Assembly (NCBI RefSeq): GCF_902459465.1
Contig: NC_047062.1
Coordinates: 17,677,994 to 17,741,993, forward strand
Origin: Asterias rubens
Taxonomy: Eukaryota > Echinodermata > Asteroidea > Forcipulatida > Asteriidae
DNA length: 64,000 nt
Reading direction: 5' to 3'
Shown here: piece after piece, positions 14,701 to 26,100 of the stretch
How positions within the stretch are numbered: position 1 is the first letter of the stretch
How the letters are laid out: every line of letters starts with the position of its first letter
Position numbers and translations under genes: made by a program
The notes under the pieces: model-generated
The model's input: the letters and a program-made list of their open reading frames with translations, nothing else
The model's database searches: none
Told to the model about the DNA's origin: nothing

Positions 14701-17700
14701 ATTACTACTTCCGTTTGTGTTTTGAAAAACCTACTGCACGAATATTTTATAGCATCTTTACATTTTTGATTCATTTTACCCAAGGTATACATCTTGCTTT
14801 TATCATGAATTTTACGATATCAATACAGCCATTACTTTTACAATTTTCTTTCTTCAAAATTTTTCTTTTTCAAATTGCTTCTGATCATACTGCTCCTAAT
14901 CTCATTTGCATTACAGCACACGTTTAGAAACACAAGACTGCTTTTCAGTTAGATAAGAAACATCTCTATTTCCTCCATTTCAACTTGCATTTCTTTGTAA
15001 ACCTTTTTTATAATCAAAGTAAAGGCAACCTTCAAATGACAAATTTATTTCCAATTGTTACAGGCCGAGACTCTTGGTACTTGGTCAATAGCACTCTGCA
15101 CTCTAGTTGGTTTTCAGACAACTTAAAAGTTAGTTTTGAATTGACTGTTCAAGTTTACACACTGCATTCTGAACCCTGAATGAAGTTGAATGATATTGAC
15201 TGATCAGTCACTAGGAGGGCCAGGGCTTTATAACCAGGGTTACCATCATTGTATATTGACCTGCCAGATATTGTACTTACATGCTTTTATGTCCATTATG
15301 CAATCATGCTTAAATGTTTGTTTCACTTAAAAGCCAAGCCAAAACTATTGAACATTGGAAGTAAGTTGCATTGCCAAAGCAACAATACAATGAAAGTCCA
15401 GGTAAGCATTTATCACAATTGCCATCATCAGAGCGATCTAAAAACTGTTGCTGTTTTTTGGCTGTTTTATTCAGACATTTGGTATCAAGGTCCTTGGTGT
15501 GTTTGCATGGTGTATGCCAGTGTTCGTTGCGATGTCGACATTTGGCTCAAATAACGGAAGCCTTCTCGGCTTATCTAGGTAATTGTTGACCAATGTAGAC
15601 TATTACACACATGCAAGGAGGTTGTTTTTCAAAATGAATCATTGATAATGATCAAGGCCAGATATAATTTGTAAGGGATAGTTGACAATAACATCAGTTT
15701 TAAAAGAATATTGTCAAACTCGTAACATTATAAGACCAATGGTAACATATTATCTGATGGTTGAATTCAATGTTGGTACAGTACATTACAATCTGATTGT
15801 TGTACTCCTACAGTGTCCAAAGTGAAATGCCAAAAAATGTGTTGCATTATTCTAAATTTATCTTCTTTAAAAAATATTTTATATCTAAAACGTAAAAAAA
15901 ACCACTAGAGATAATCTTTTGTCATTGCAGAAGTGAAATCGCAATTAAATTCTTTACATGCCAGTAAATCCATTTGTTTGCGTTTCCTACAAGAGATGAC
16001 AGACTTTGCTGATGCTGTCGTGTAATTAATTTACGCAAATTTGGTCCGCCATGTATGTGTGTGTAATAGTCTATTCTATAACTGTAAACAAAGAGAACAA
16101 AGAATGCTGTAATGACAATAAACACAACAAAGGGGACCACTTTGCATCCACCACATCAGTAGCTCTTCCAGTGGTTGTAAATTTGTGTAAGTACCTGAAA
16201 CCACCCACCCAAATAAGTATTTCAATATAAAAGGTCATGCAGGCTTATACTGAAAATAGTTTTAGTTTATTCAATTTGTTAAAAGTCTTCTTTTTTTAAA
16301 TCATCCTCAATTTTCCATAATGGACTGACAAATTTATAATAATATATTCATAATAATAATAAATAATAAGTTGTTCTTACATAGTGCATTTTACAATAAT
16401 CTATCAATGTGTGCTTAACATTAGTCTCTGGTCATTGGCAAGGACACAAGTGTCATCTCCGGGAGTCAAACCCTGCCTCCGATGACTCCAGACCACTAGA
16501 ACTTGAATGACACCCACTATTAAATTGAAAATGAAGGGTACTCTAAACATAATGCTCCTGAATAGCGCAGATGGGTACATGCTACCGAATAATCAAGTCA
16601 AACATGTTCAATATTAGCCTGCATGTCCATTCACATACTGGAACACTTTTCGGGTGGTTTCAAGTACGTGACGTATATTACAACAATAGGGAAAACTGAT
16701 GCAAACTCGTCCGCTTTATTGTGTTTCATGTCTTATAACTTTTGATTGTAGAAATAAAATGATAACATGAATCCAAGCATTGTGATTGGGAAAAAAAATC
16801 TGAACAAAATCTAAAGAACTGACCTCTCATAATTTTACTTCTCACTCAATGTTTTTTTTTCCAACACTCTGTATGGAAGGCGACGATACTTAAATTTGAA
16901 ACTCAACAAAACCACAAAGTTCAGAACAAGAAATGGCAATTTAACTTTGATTTTTTTCACACTCATTCAGTCCATTTGTTACCATATTAAAGTCCAATTT
17001 CAGTGCAACTCATTTTCAGCAACGAGATCATGCTTTACAACTTAACTCACTTTTTACCTTTTAAATTTTTCATTCATACTTTGCACTCCAAACACAATGC
17101 TACTGAATATCACAGATGGGTACATGTTACTGATTATGTGATATTTAACCGCACTTTAGGAAACTTACTGCTCAATTATGTCTAGAACTAATGACGATAT
17201 TAAGAGTAAAACAAGCAACAACAAATAGTTCATTGAGGTAACATTGTAATCACAACAAAAGGGGACTTATTTTAACAGGAAACTGGGTTTAAAGTGATGG
17301 TCCAGTTTAAACAAAAAAGGGGGAACACCCAAACTAAATTGAAAGCAAAACATTGAGTTCTTCAATTAAATAATTAAATTTCTCCAAAAATGAGATGCTT
17401 GGTTTACGATCTTTATACAAATGGCTGTGGTCCATGCCTGTAGCTCCAAAGGGTGACAGTACCCACATATGACTTTGCAAATTTGGCACCAATGAACCTC
17501 CTACATTCTACTACTTGTTTAACCCAATTTCATGGCACATTCAATTGTGGCTTTCTGCACTTAGTTCATCATTATCAACCTGTGGTTTGAAAATCCACTT
17601 GTTTTACCAACAATCATTAGTGAAGACAACTAATGCAATCAAGTATTACATTATCTTAAAGAGGTTCACTTGCAGAATTAAAAAACTAATAATTCTTAGG

Positions 17701-20700
17701 CATACAGTTTTGCTTACAATAAAGAAAGGTATGGCGTTGTGCTGAAAAATGTCAGCCGTAGTGGGTCGGAGTTCAAACTAAGGTTTAAACAATTTGTTGA
17801 TGTTTTCTCAGAATTCAAAAGACCCTTATTACACCTTGCTATTGGGATTGATTCAGTATTTAACGATTAGGGTTACTGGATACTGGAATGCATCCTATTA
17901 ATCAATGTGTTTTTCTTGTTGTAGAATGTTCTTCGTTGGGGCCAGAGATAGACAGCTGCCTAATGTCCTTGCTATGATTGATATCAAGAGGAAGACCCCT
18001 ATGCCTTCTCTTCTCGTCGTGGTATGTCAACAAATTACATCATCCAAACCTTTCCAGTCCAATCAGATTTCTTTGTAGATTGCAGGGAACGATTTTTCGT
18101 CCAGCAATTTTGCGTTAGACTGGAAGGTTTTGAACACACTGAATGATAATATTGAGTAGCAATCGGTGATTTATGAGCAGCAACTGAGACATTTTGCAGA
18201 GCATTTTGCTCTTCGAAGGAAATCGTTCACTGGATTGTCCATTTATGAACACAAATTTTGTAGATTTTTCAATAACACAAATTCTTTTAATAACACAAAA
18301 CCCAAATGTTTGGTCTTATATCTTGTACAGGCTATTCTTTCTTGGACACATTGTAAATGGTACAATGTCATGCAACTTGAATTGGTCTTGATGATTGAAT
18401 ACATTCAAGATTTACATGTCTATTCTTGGCCGAAACACGTAGAGCTGCTTAAGTAGAAAAAACTGATTCTGCTTTAGCGAAAATGAGCAGGATACCAGTC
18501 ACAGATGCTACATGCGATGCGACATAGTATATTTGCTGGTAACCTTATTTTAGCAAGCATAATTTTGCTTCATGCTACTTGTTGTGCTTAAGCAGCTTTA
18601 AAAACAAATTGAAATTCAACCTCTAGGTAAAAAGTTTTCATCAGGAACCATTATCTAATTCTCCAATTATCTTCAAATTTTGAATAACTATGTTATCTCT
18701 CTACTTCCTCAGACATTCCTGACATGTGTGTACGTGTTTGCCAAGGATGTCTACACACTCATCAACTATTTCAACTTTGTCCTGTGGACATCCAGTGGGG
18801 CTCTGTCTGCCGGACTGTTATATCTACGATGGAAGAAACCTGAAATGTCGAGACCATACAAGGTTGGTGCAGTTTCCTTCAGCAAATTGTATATTATAAA
18901 TTTGTAGGATTTGAAACTTTGCATGGTGGAAATAAGATATAGAAGAGTTTGCGGTAACACCATGTAATAACAATCTCTAAATGAGTTGGGGTGGTTCTGA
19001 AAAGAACCGTTGGATTAACTCGACGTTTCGATCAGTATGCTCTGATCGTCTTCTGGAGAATGCTGGACTCTGATGCTGCATGCTGCTTAAGTACTGAGTG
19101 GCGGATTAGCTTGGTGATGCACGAAGGCGGGAAATAGAGGCGGGAAGTGCAGCAGCATGCAGCATCAGAGTCCAGCATTCTACAGAAGACGATCAGAGCA
19201 TACTGATCGAAACGTCGAGTGAATCCAACGGTTCTTTTCAGAACCACCCCAACTCATTTAGAGATTGTTATTACATGGTGTTACCGCAAACTCTTCTATA
19301 TATTATAAATTTATTATGTTTATCAAAAGACGCTCACAGGGGTATATATGTTTGGTTATGACGGCTCAACCATAAGCCTTGGGTCTGGTCAGAAAATACA
19401 GTTTTCCGCTCTGCAGATTCCACCAGAGTATTTGTCGGTTGATTTTTTTACAAGACTCGGGGAAAGTTTTCAGTGTACAGTGATTGTATAGGAAAATAAC
19501 ATGCATAATGTTCTTTATCTCTGATACAATTTAACATCTTACAAATTAATGCAGTACTCGCTGCTAAAACGTAGGATTCAAACTGCCTCTGGCTACCTGG
19601 TAAAATGTGTTGGTCTAGTGGTAAGACATCTGCTCTAGAATGATTAGAAAAAGGTCCTGGGTTCAAATCCCACCTGAGTAACAGGCACCTAACTTTTTCC
19701 CAACAGGTTTACGAAGAAGGGTCCTATGAGATTGGTTTGTAACTATGTATTCTTTCCTGCTCATAGGTTTTCATTGGTCTGCCTATCTTCTTCACCATTG
19801 CATCATTTGCCCTGGTTGTCTTGGGGACAATCTCGGCTCCGTTAGACACCCTTATTGGAGTTGCCATCACCTTAACAGGAGTACCATTCTACTTCATCTT
19901 AATCAGACCTGCTAAGATTCCGAAATTCCTCCACAAGATTGAAGGTAAGCAAGGTTGAGACTGTGATTGGAGGATAGATATTTTAGAGTTGAAATTTGGT
20001 GAAAGATACTGACTTGAGAATTGGGAATGATGCAGAACTGAGATTGAAGGGAAGATACCAATTTGAGATTTGATGAAAGATACTGACTTGAGAATTGGGA
20101 ATGATGCAGAACTGAGATTTAAGGGAAGATACCAATTTGAGATTTGATGAAAGATACTGACTTGAGAATTGGGAATGATGCAGAACTGAGATTGAAGGGA
20201 AGATACCAATTTGAAATTTGGTGAAAGATACTGACTTGAGAATTGGGAATGATGTAGAACTGAGATTGAAGGGAAGATACCAATTTGAGATTTGATGAAA
20301 GATACAGAGCTGAGAACAAGTATTGAGTTGAGATTTAGAGAAGAAAAAAAAAACAAAAACAGAATTGAGATAAAAGATACAGAATTGAGATGAATGCAGA
20401 ATTGATATTGGAGGAAAGATAGAGAACTCACTGAGAAAGAAGGAAAGATACTGAATTGAGATTGAAGGAAAGAAACTGAGTTGTTATAAGAAGAAATATT
20501 CCGAATTGAGAATGAAAGAAAGATACTGAATTGAGAAAGAAGTAAATATACCGAAATGAGGTTGAAGGAAAAGTACAGAACTGCTTCTTGCATTCATTTT
20601 TGCCTGGAATTTTAGACAGAACTCCCTGTGTTTTGACACTTGCACATTTTTAATTAAGTTCACGTTTTAATTTCTGTAGTTGGTGTCACTCACTGGTGCC

Positions 20701-20744
20701 AAAAGCTGTTCCTAGTCACCAATGAAGAGAAGAAGAAGAAGTGA
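5729..20744 (+). CDS. SLC7A9/SLC7A11-like: SLC7 heteromeric amino-acid transporter light chain (b0,+AT/xCT-like), 12 exons, complete
   Basis: Exons: 5729-5833, 7469-7586, 8243-8566, 9324-9449, 10499-10592, 10997-11041, 11552-11675, one of four exon-8 copies (15475-15578 is the most canonical), 17925-18021, 18713-18862, 19767-19944, 20680-20744. All have GT-AG borders, and phases join into 1530 nt (509 aa), the usual light-chain length. Residues 62-75 carry the TM1 signature [23 protein letters not shown] follows at 101-109. Cys167 in FPSADCEPP fits the extracellular cysteine that bonds the 4F2hc/rBAT heavy chain. NSFEG, NPYKNLPRAI and a TM8 STFGSNNG segment also fit. The family exchanges neutral, cationic or cystine substrates at the plasma membrane. 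By eye it is nearest the b0,+AT/xCT branch, but the subfamily and substrate are not settled. The first ATG in frame of exon 1 was taken as start; a second ATG lies four codons later. Confidence 0.9.
5878..6060. repeat. Dispersed element starting GTTTGCGGTAACACCATG
   Basis: It lies in SLC7 intron 1. The same opening motif occurs at 18948, inverted near 19278, and in variant form at 34190. The body (TTCTACCGCTGAGTAGACTTC and a CTGGGACTACTA tail) resembles 34188-34420. No coding capacity was seen. Confidence 0.5.
6378..6446. repeat. Short palindrome (hairpin) in SLC7 intron 1
   Basis: The arms beginning ATTAAAAACCACTCAAT and ending ATTGAGTGGTTTTTAAT flank a centre of a few bases (CACTTTCAAATT paired with AATTTGAAAGTG). 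This would fold into a nearly complete stem of about 30 bp. Confidence 0.65.
9828..10177. repeat. 20-bp minisatellite, about 17 units
   Basis: It is a head-to-tail array of TACACAAGATTCTGGTCTGG, with single-base variants (TACGCAAG, TACACAATAT) in a few units. It lies in SLC7 intron 4. Because 20 is not a multiple of three and the unit lacks stops in most phases, it creates several overlapping pseudo-ORFs on both strands. Confidence 0.97.
11993..12180. repeat. MITE-like element with AGACTTGTGG termini
   Basis: The left end AGACTTGTGGACAAGT, followed by ACGGTGATAGCGTA, is mirrored at the right end (TACGCTATCACCGT, then ACTTGCCCACAAGTCT). It lies in the intron between SLC7 exon 7 and cassette 8a and is non-coding. 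Confidence 0.65.
12531..12634 (+). CDS. SLC7 exon 8, copy a (alternative TM8 cassette)
   Basis: This 104-nt exon has an AG acceptor (GTATTAG) and a GT donor (AG|GTATAA). It starts in phase 0 and ends with two bases, like the other three copies. It encodes TYGLKLLG, then [17 protein letters not shown], ending in FSR. It replaces residues 313-347 of the transporter, which correspond to TM8 and the following loop. It is closest to copies b and c. Confidence 0.75.
12934..13093 (-). repeat. tRNA-derived SINE, family B
   Basis: On the minus strand the copy has a B-box-like GGTTCGAATCCCACC, then a body with GTGGATCGGGTTTT and a tail ending CCTCCCACATCTAAAACTGA. Related copies lie at 25581-25744 and 40617-40768. 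It sits between cassettes 8a and 8b. Confidence 0.65.
13176..13279 (+). CDS. SLC7 exon 8, copy b (alternative TM8 cassette)
   Basis: This 104-nt exon has acceptor GTTAG and donor AG|GTATAT. The encoded segment begins QFGVKLLG and contains [16 protein letters not shown], with Leu in place of Phe in the STFG motif. Phases match the other copies. The intron that follows shares recognisable sequence with the intron after copy c (compare 13795-13945 with 14805-14935), so exon and intron were duplicated together. Confidence 0.75.
14354..14457 (+). pseudogene. SLC7 exon 8, copy c, donor site lost (AT instead of GT)
   Basis: This 104-nt homologue has acceptor TTTAG and an intact reading frame ([25 protein letters not shown]). 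The base after the exon is A, giving AG|ATATAC where copy b has AG|GTATAT. It does not match the U12 AT-AC donor consensus (ATATCCTT). Unless this is an assembly or allelic variant, the exon should not be spliced normally, so it is a probable dead cassette with a preserved frame. Confidence 0.65.
15475..15578 (+). CDS. SLC7 exon 8, copy d (most canonical TM8 cassette)
   Basis: This 104-nt exon lies between TTCAG and AG|GTAATT. It encodes TFGIKVLG, then [17 protein letters not shown], then LLGLSR. AVAV|TFG at its start and the PVF/STFG core are the most family-typical of the four copies. It is the most diverged from a, b and c, so it is probably the ancestral exon. Confidence 0.8.
16193..16674. 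repeat. Foldback element, second copy of the GAAACCACCC family
   Basis: The left end ACCTGAAACCACCCA and the right end GTTTCAAGT (GGGTGGTTTC) are inverted. The interior holds AT-rich (ATA/ATAATA) sequence and a tRNA-like scrap near 16430-16505. It lies in the SLC7 intron before exon 9 and is related to 4588-4850. Confidence 0.5.
18430..18605. repeat. Dispersed repeat 'AGCTGCTTAAG ... ACCAGTCACAG'
   Basis: It is bounded by AGCTGCTTAAG and CTTAAGCAGCTT, with GATACCAGTCACAGATG inside. Similar copies, in both orientations, lie at 30695-30840, 39400-39600, 52345-52505, 55970-56130 and 57640-57800. It is non-coding and looks like a common interspersed family of this genome. Confidence 0.55.
18938..19300. 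repeat. Foldback element with ~149-bp inverted repeats
   Basis: The arms 18938-19086 and 19152-19300 are inverted copies differing at only a few positions, around a 65-bp loop. The outer ends are TATAGAAGAG followed by TTTGCGGTAACACCATG, a terminus shared with other elements in this window. It lies in the SLC7 intron after exon 10. Such a long stem could affect splicing or attract RNA editing. Confidence 0.85.
19609..19685 (+). repeat. tRNA-derived SINE head, family A
   Basis: The segment has an A-box-like GGTCTAGTGGTAAGACATC and a B-box-like GGGTTCAAATCCCACC, spaced as in a tRNA. No proper anticodon arm is present. The same head occurs at 32318 and 33281 (minus). Confidence 0.6.
19985..20580. 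repeat. 74-bp tandem repeat decaying into ~20-bp units
   Basis: Four units repeat at exactly 74 bp (GATACTGACTTGAG at 20005, 20079, 20153 and 20227; variant at 20301). Irregular GAAAGATACTGAATTGAGA-type units then continue to about 20580. It lies in the last SLC7 intron. The long minus-strand frame through it is a repeat artefact. Confidence 0.9.
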
Positions 20745-23040
20745 TGATACAGTTCAAGAACCACCCGGACACAATACCACAACAAGAATATTCACCAAGG
20801 AAAAAAACTGTAAAGCTTTTATCTTTAATTTCTGATAAAGTGGCAGTCGTAGGAAAAGAAATTCTAAATGCCTCCACCCCTGTTGGTGTGCAAACTCTGT
20901 ACCAAATAGTATATTGGGGATACTGCATAATATAAAAAACGATAGCAATCTATTTATCAGAAAGCTGTGTTTTCTTCACACAAGAATGTGATACGGCACA
21001 TATTTGTTTTCTTCTTTTTAAAAATAAGTTCGGCAAGATACCAAAAGGTTTTGCACAAATATACTGCATTAATTCTCATCCCCTCGCCTGAGAAAATCAA
21101 ACATGAAGAAATTTATAGTTTTAATTCTACTAGCTACATATCTTCATTTTGTCTTGGGATTTTGCCTCATTTTGTTATGGTTGGGCAAAAATAAATATAC
21201 TGCATTAATTCTCATCCCCCCGCCTGAGAAAATCAAACATGAAGAAATTTATAGTTTTAATTCTACAAGCTACATATCTTCATTTTGTCTTGGGATTTTG
21301 CCTCATTTTGTTATGATTGGGCAGAGAGACATTCTGGTAATAAATCAACCAGCTTGCCCATTATTGTTCCACCAACCAGAGAGCATAATTAGCTCATGCA
21401 TATTAATCAGGTTTGATATCTGTTTTGTGGTTGGTGCTGGTGCCCCACCAACCAGAGAGCAGTATATTAGCTCATGCATATTCAACTGGTTGGAAATCTG
21501 TTTTGTGGTTGGTGTGCTGGTGCCCCTCCTCCACCCATGTTAAAATGTGTGGTTACTTCATGAGAAGCACTGCAGCTGTATAAACTGTTTTAAGAAAGAA
21601 TTTAAGTAATATGGTTTGTATAATTAAATTTTCACACCATAATATGTCAATCTGAGAAATGATTCATGCATGAAATGTTTCATCCAGGAATCGTTTCATG
21701 CATGAATCGTTTCTTAGATTTCTTAGAGTTGGTGTCCTTTCGAGAATGATGCAGCCAGAGATGTGGTTGGTACCCGCAGCCCCTTCACTAACCTACATTC
21801 ATGTCTGCAGTGCGGTACTCTGGGGTTCTCTTATTCAGAAATTCTTTTGGTGTTTAGTCGAAATTTTTAAAAACAAAGTAAATGATGTGTGATCTTTATT
21901 TTTGTTAACTAATAGAATCAGGGTTCTGCAGATGTTTATAAAATGTTTAAAAACAAACAAATTATATGAATGAGTAATAAAGATATGAAAGAATAATATA
22001 TGTTATTTAGTTTTAGGACTTTTATGAATTTGACATCACTGTGAATTTGTCATCTTTTTTGTAAAACTTCACATGTTTTTTTTCCTTCAAAAGTCTCCCT
22101 TTTACTGTATTTTCTGTTTAGGCCACGATTCTTTTTGAAGTGGAAATTAAGAGAGCTGGATGCAAAGATTTATATTGACAATTTTAAGTTGAAATATTTA
22201 AAGATTAGATAATTTGTGTGCTGTTGATTTTGATAAGCCTGAAATCATGTTGTTGTAAAAGTATCTGAAAATGCATTTTAGATTAATTAAAAGGAATGAA
22301 GTGAGTTGATATTTTTAGTGTTAATTCGTGTAGTTTATGTACAGTTTATGTTTTAATGAACTAATGTCAAAATATCCGTTTGAAAAAAAAAGTTGATTTT
22401 ATTTAATTTGATTGTCTCAGTGCCTTTAAATAAGAAATATTGAAATTAAGGCCATTAAAGGTTTTCGAAACGGGGATGAATTCTCAGCTTGGATCAGTGA
22501 TCCTGCAATCCGAGTTAATGGTAACAAAAAATTGCAGGGAAAAAAGAATAGTCTGGCACCCTGTTATGTGACAGTGCTATAATCATAACTGCAGACAGGG
22601 AATGTATCGAAAAATGGTGGTTTTAGTGTAATCAGTATTGCAGTCACCATCATTTATTTGTAAAGCTTTGTGCGTATTTATACACATTAATGCTGTTATT
22701 TATTGTGACAACCTTTTCTCTTCTCTTTATAAAAAGTTGTGTTCCATATACAGTTCTGGGCCAAACGTCACCCATGCCCCCACTCCTTTCTGCCACTGCC
22801 TACCAAGCCGGGGTCAAAGTTGACAGTCCTGCCCACTCCAAGCCTTTAATTAGTGGGTTTAGGGGCTATCGCTGCTGAAAAGAAGTTAGTTTTATTTTAA
22901 ATATGTCAGTCTAAATGTGTATTCATATCAATCTTTTCTTTTTGTTTTTAAATCTTCTTTGTCTGTTAATAAACAATCTACTGTACAGCCCCATTGTACA
23001 TGTACACTTTAAATGCTGGGGGAAAAATAAAACATTCCAG
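20745..23040 (+). other. Probable SLC7 3' UTR and flank with poly(A) signals and local duplications
   Basis: After the stop there is no further coding evidence. AATAAA hexamers occur near 21339, 21976, 22969 and 23026, so transcript ends cannot be chosen from sequence alone. Two local tandem duplications are visible: a ~136-bp unit (ATACTGCATTAATTCTCATC at 21061 and 21197) and a ~77-bp unit (ACCAACCAGAGAGCA near 21372 and 21449). Confidence 0.5.
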
Positions 23041-23699
23041 TGAGAGTTCAATGATGTTTTGGTGGATTTATTATTTCTTTCTCGATTGCAAAGTGGATAG
23101 TATGTTTCTGTGAAATTCTAACCTCTTTTCATTTTGGCCTAAAGACGACCCCCCCCCCCAAAAAAAAAAAAGAAGAAGATGAAGTTCGGACTTTTTTCAG
23201 TTGAGTGGGGCCATCAGTTGATGGTGTCCATTAGACCATTAGTTGATGCACTGTTTTCCAGCCTTGAATGAATCAACGTGAATTAACGTTCTATACGGTA
23301 AAGAAGTAAACAGCTTGATCTACTTCCCTACAAGAAGAAGCCCTCAGTCTGAATTAATTAGCTTGGATCAATTAAAATGTCAACATCTGATTAGCTAGAC
23401 CAACCTCAGCACAACAAAGACCAATTGCTGCAAGGCTGCATTCATAACTGACAGGCATGATTAAAAGGCATGTAAAAAATAATTAAAAAACTGATTGTAC
23501 ATGTTCTGTTAACATTGTTTTGGGAAGAAAATACCGACTTCAAGAAAACACCAATTTCACAACTTGTGCTCTGGATCCATATAGGGACCTACATACAAAT
23601 TTACCTTTCAACATATTTCAGATTTATCAAGTGTACTTCAGAAATAAAAGTAATCGAGAAAAAGGAGACTCAAATTTGCTGGACATTGCAAAAGAAATA

Positions 23700-23900
23700 C
23701 GGATGAAGTGATATCAGATTTGATGCTGTGGGAACCATTACATACAAAGAGGAGCAGAGGGAGGCCTGTCAAGACATACATCAACCAACTATGTGAAGAC
23801 TCCAACCTGACCGATAAGGACATAGGCAATTGCATGCTGGGCGGAAACAATGGTATGCCATCACAAATGTCCGGTGGAAGCCATTGGAATGAATGAAAGA
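23700..23900 (+). mobile_element. Non-LTR retrotransposon 3' scrap
   Basis: The plus-strand frame contains KRSRGRPVKTYINQLCEDS, close to the RGRPQTTYVDTLCRDS seen in the minus-strand element at 46293-46757. This fits the C-terminal tail of an RTE-type endonuclease-reverse transcriptase ORF. It is truncated at the 5' end and degenerate, and it ends near GAATGAATGAAAGAATAATG, probably the element's 3' tail. Confidence 0.6.
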
Positions 23901-25580
23901 ATAATGTGTTTGTAACAGTTGCTGCATAATTATAACATGTCTCTCCTTCACCTCAACAGTAAAGGTTTTACTTCATTGACTACATTTTTAAAACAAGGTT
24001 GTGAAATTAGTTTGCACTCCATCCATAGGCCCTACCTACATGTACAAAACTTCACTGCCTAAATTTTCTGTAATCTGCCCCTAGAATATGATATCATTCA
24101 CACCTTCCATCATGCATAAATGACCCCAGCATGCATAGCATAATTTATCTGTCTAATTAGCATAAAAGCCCTATGGCAGCTTAATGAATTATTCATGAGG
24201 ATGAAGTCATGCCTCTTCGAATTAAATTACTTTAGAATCAATGCTTTTAATTAACCCCAATGGAATTCTAGTGAAATACAAATTGATTAGAAAACATCAG
24301 AGATTTTGGTCCAATGGTCCTTGCTCTAGGTTTTGTTTTACTGTGTAAGAGACAAAGACAGGACTAAATTTGATTGAGCTGCTTATGCTTGAATATCGCT
24401 AAGCACCAGCAAAAATTATGCTTGCCTTACACAGCAACCAAAATACAATGTCATGTATGCAGATTAATGCGACAACAATACAATACAAAAAGGCATTTTG
24501 ATACCGCTGATTTAGATCAAAGCGGTGATAATAAAAAGTAAAATGTAAAAAGGAAGAACATTTACCATACAGTTAAGGATGACACATTTAACAGCAATTC
24601 AAAGGCAGAATCTCTTATGTATGTTCACCTAGCACATTTTTATTTCATTTCAATTAATATACAATTTAATATTAAAGACAAAATAAGAAACAAATTGAGA
24701 CTGATTATTTATATTTAACCCATTTATCTTTTTATGTGGATTATAATTGTTATTTATGGTTTCATTTTGTTTATTTATCTATTTATTTAGTTATTTTTTT
24801 ATTTTATTTATTATTTATTTATTTATTTATTATTATTATTGTTTTTTTGTTTTTTTTGGGGGGGTTACAGTATGTTTGACAAACACACTGTATACTTGTA
24901 TTTGTGTTCTCAAATTTACTTGTGGTATTGCTTATGTCTACATCTGTCGTCATGTCTGCAAGAACGATTCAAGCTAACTTAATTCACAGTGATCATCCCT
25001 TGAAATGTGAAACATTGACTGCCATTGATTACTATTTATAATATGTGCATAATCAATAGGTATAAACTATGAACCTAAACGATGTACTGCAAAGAAAATG
25101 CAGCTGAAATTACTTGCTAACGTATCAGCCACTATTTGGGACACAGCCTGGTCCTCTATGGTTCCGTCACCATCTTGGCCTTGTCCCCAAGCACAGTAAC
25201 AACGGGGAACAGACTAAATTATGTTTCCAGCCTCTATTTGACCACACTGGTTCACAAAAACCCCAAAATGGCTGCGCCATGATGATGGTATATTTAACAC
25301 AAGTTTCTTTTCCTAGTATACATGTACAATGTACATAAAATACATGGAACTTTTGAAAATAATTTCTACCTCTATGCTAAAAAATTCATCTGCTTATAAC
25401 ACAAATTGCACCATATTACTTATTAGAGACCATTCTTTTCTGTATAGTTGTCACCATAGGCTAAGACGTTGCTGATATTGATTTTCAGTACAAATGTTAG
25501 GACAATTTTGTTGGAACAGAAAATTTAGTTTTGCAAGTGTGATCTGGATCTGAAGAAGAGAGAAGACAATAAAGAAAATC

Positions 25581-25744
25581 TCAGTTTTAGACGTGGGAGG
25601 AAACTCCTGAGAATTATTCCAGGGAAAACCCATGCAGTCAAGTAGGGGCTGAAAACCCAATCCGTATAGTGCCCCGGTGGGATTCGAACCGGGGTCCAGA
25701 GGTGGAAGGCGAGGCAAGACGCCACTACACCAACCTGACCGCCA
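25581..25744 (-). repeat. tRNA-derived SINE, family B, best-preserved copy
   Basis: Read on the minus strand it starts GGCGGTCAGGTTGGTGTAGT (A-box region) and has GGTTCGAATCCCACCGG (B-box). The body ends CCTCCCACGTCTAAAACTGA. The A/B-box spacing fits an RNA polymerase III SINE head. Confidence 0.75.
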
Positions 25745-26100
25745 TAAAGATGTACCTTCTGGTACACCCAGCAACCATGCACACAATATTGGTGTTAAGC
25801 TCTTGGGTTGACTATGACAGTGGTCAAGAAAGTTTTGTGTACTGTGTAAACAAACTTCTACTTATAAAAGTGATACAAAGTTTAAAGAAAAATTGATGAA
25901 ATGTAATAATTGGTAACTAATAGTCACAATCAACAGAATAAATAGAGTATGAATTGAAAAACACATGCTGTTCTAAAGCTTATCAGGGAAAATCAAAGTA
26001 ACTTTAAAAAGGCAAGATTGAACATAACTTCCAGTCTATCAACTTCATATATAAATTCACCTCCAATCAAAACTTTGGTAAACACATGTTACTGATATTA

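Noticed and set aside
19889..20593. 234-residue minus-strand ORF rich in Ser, Phe and Gln
   Set aside because: It runs antisense through a SLC7 exon and then the 74-bp tandem repeat; it has no family resemblance and is explained by the repeat.
24747..24977. ORF rich in Phe, Leu, Ile and Tyr near 24.8 kb as a membrane protein
   Set aside because: It is a translation of TTTATTTATTTA simple sequence.
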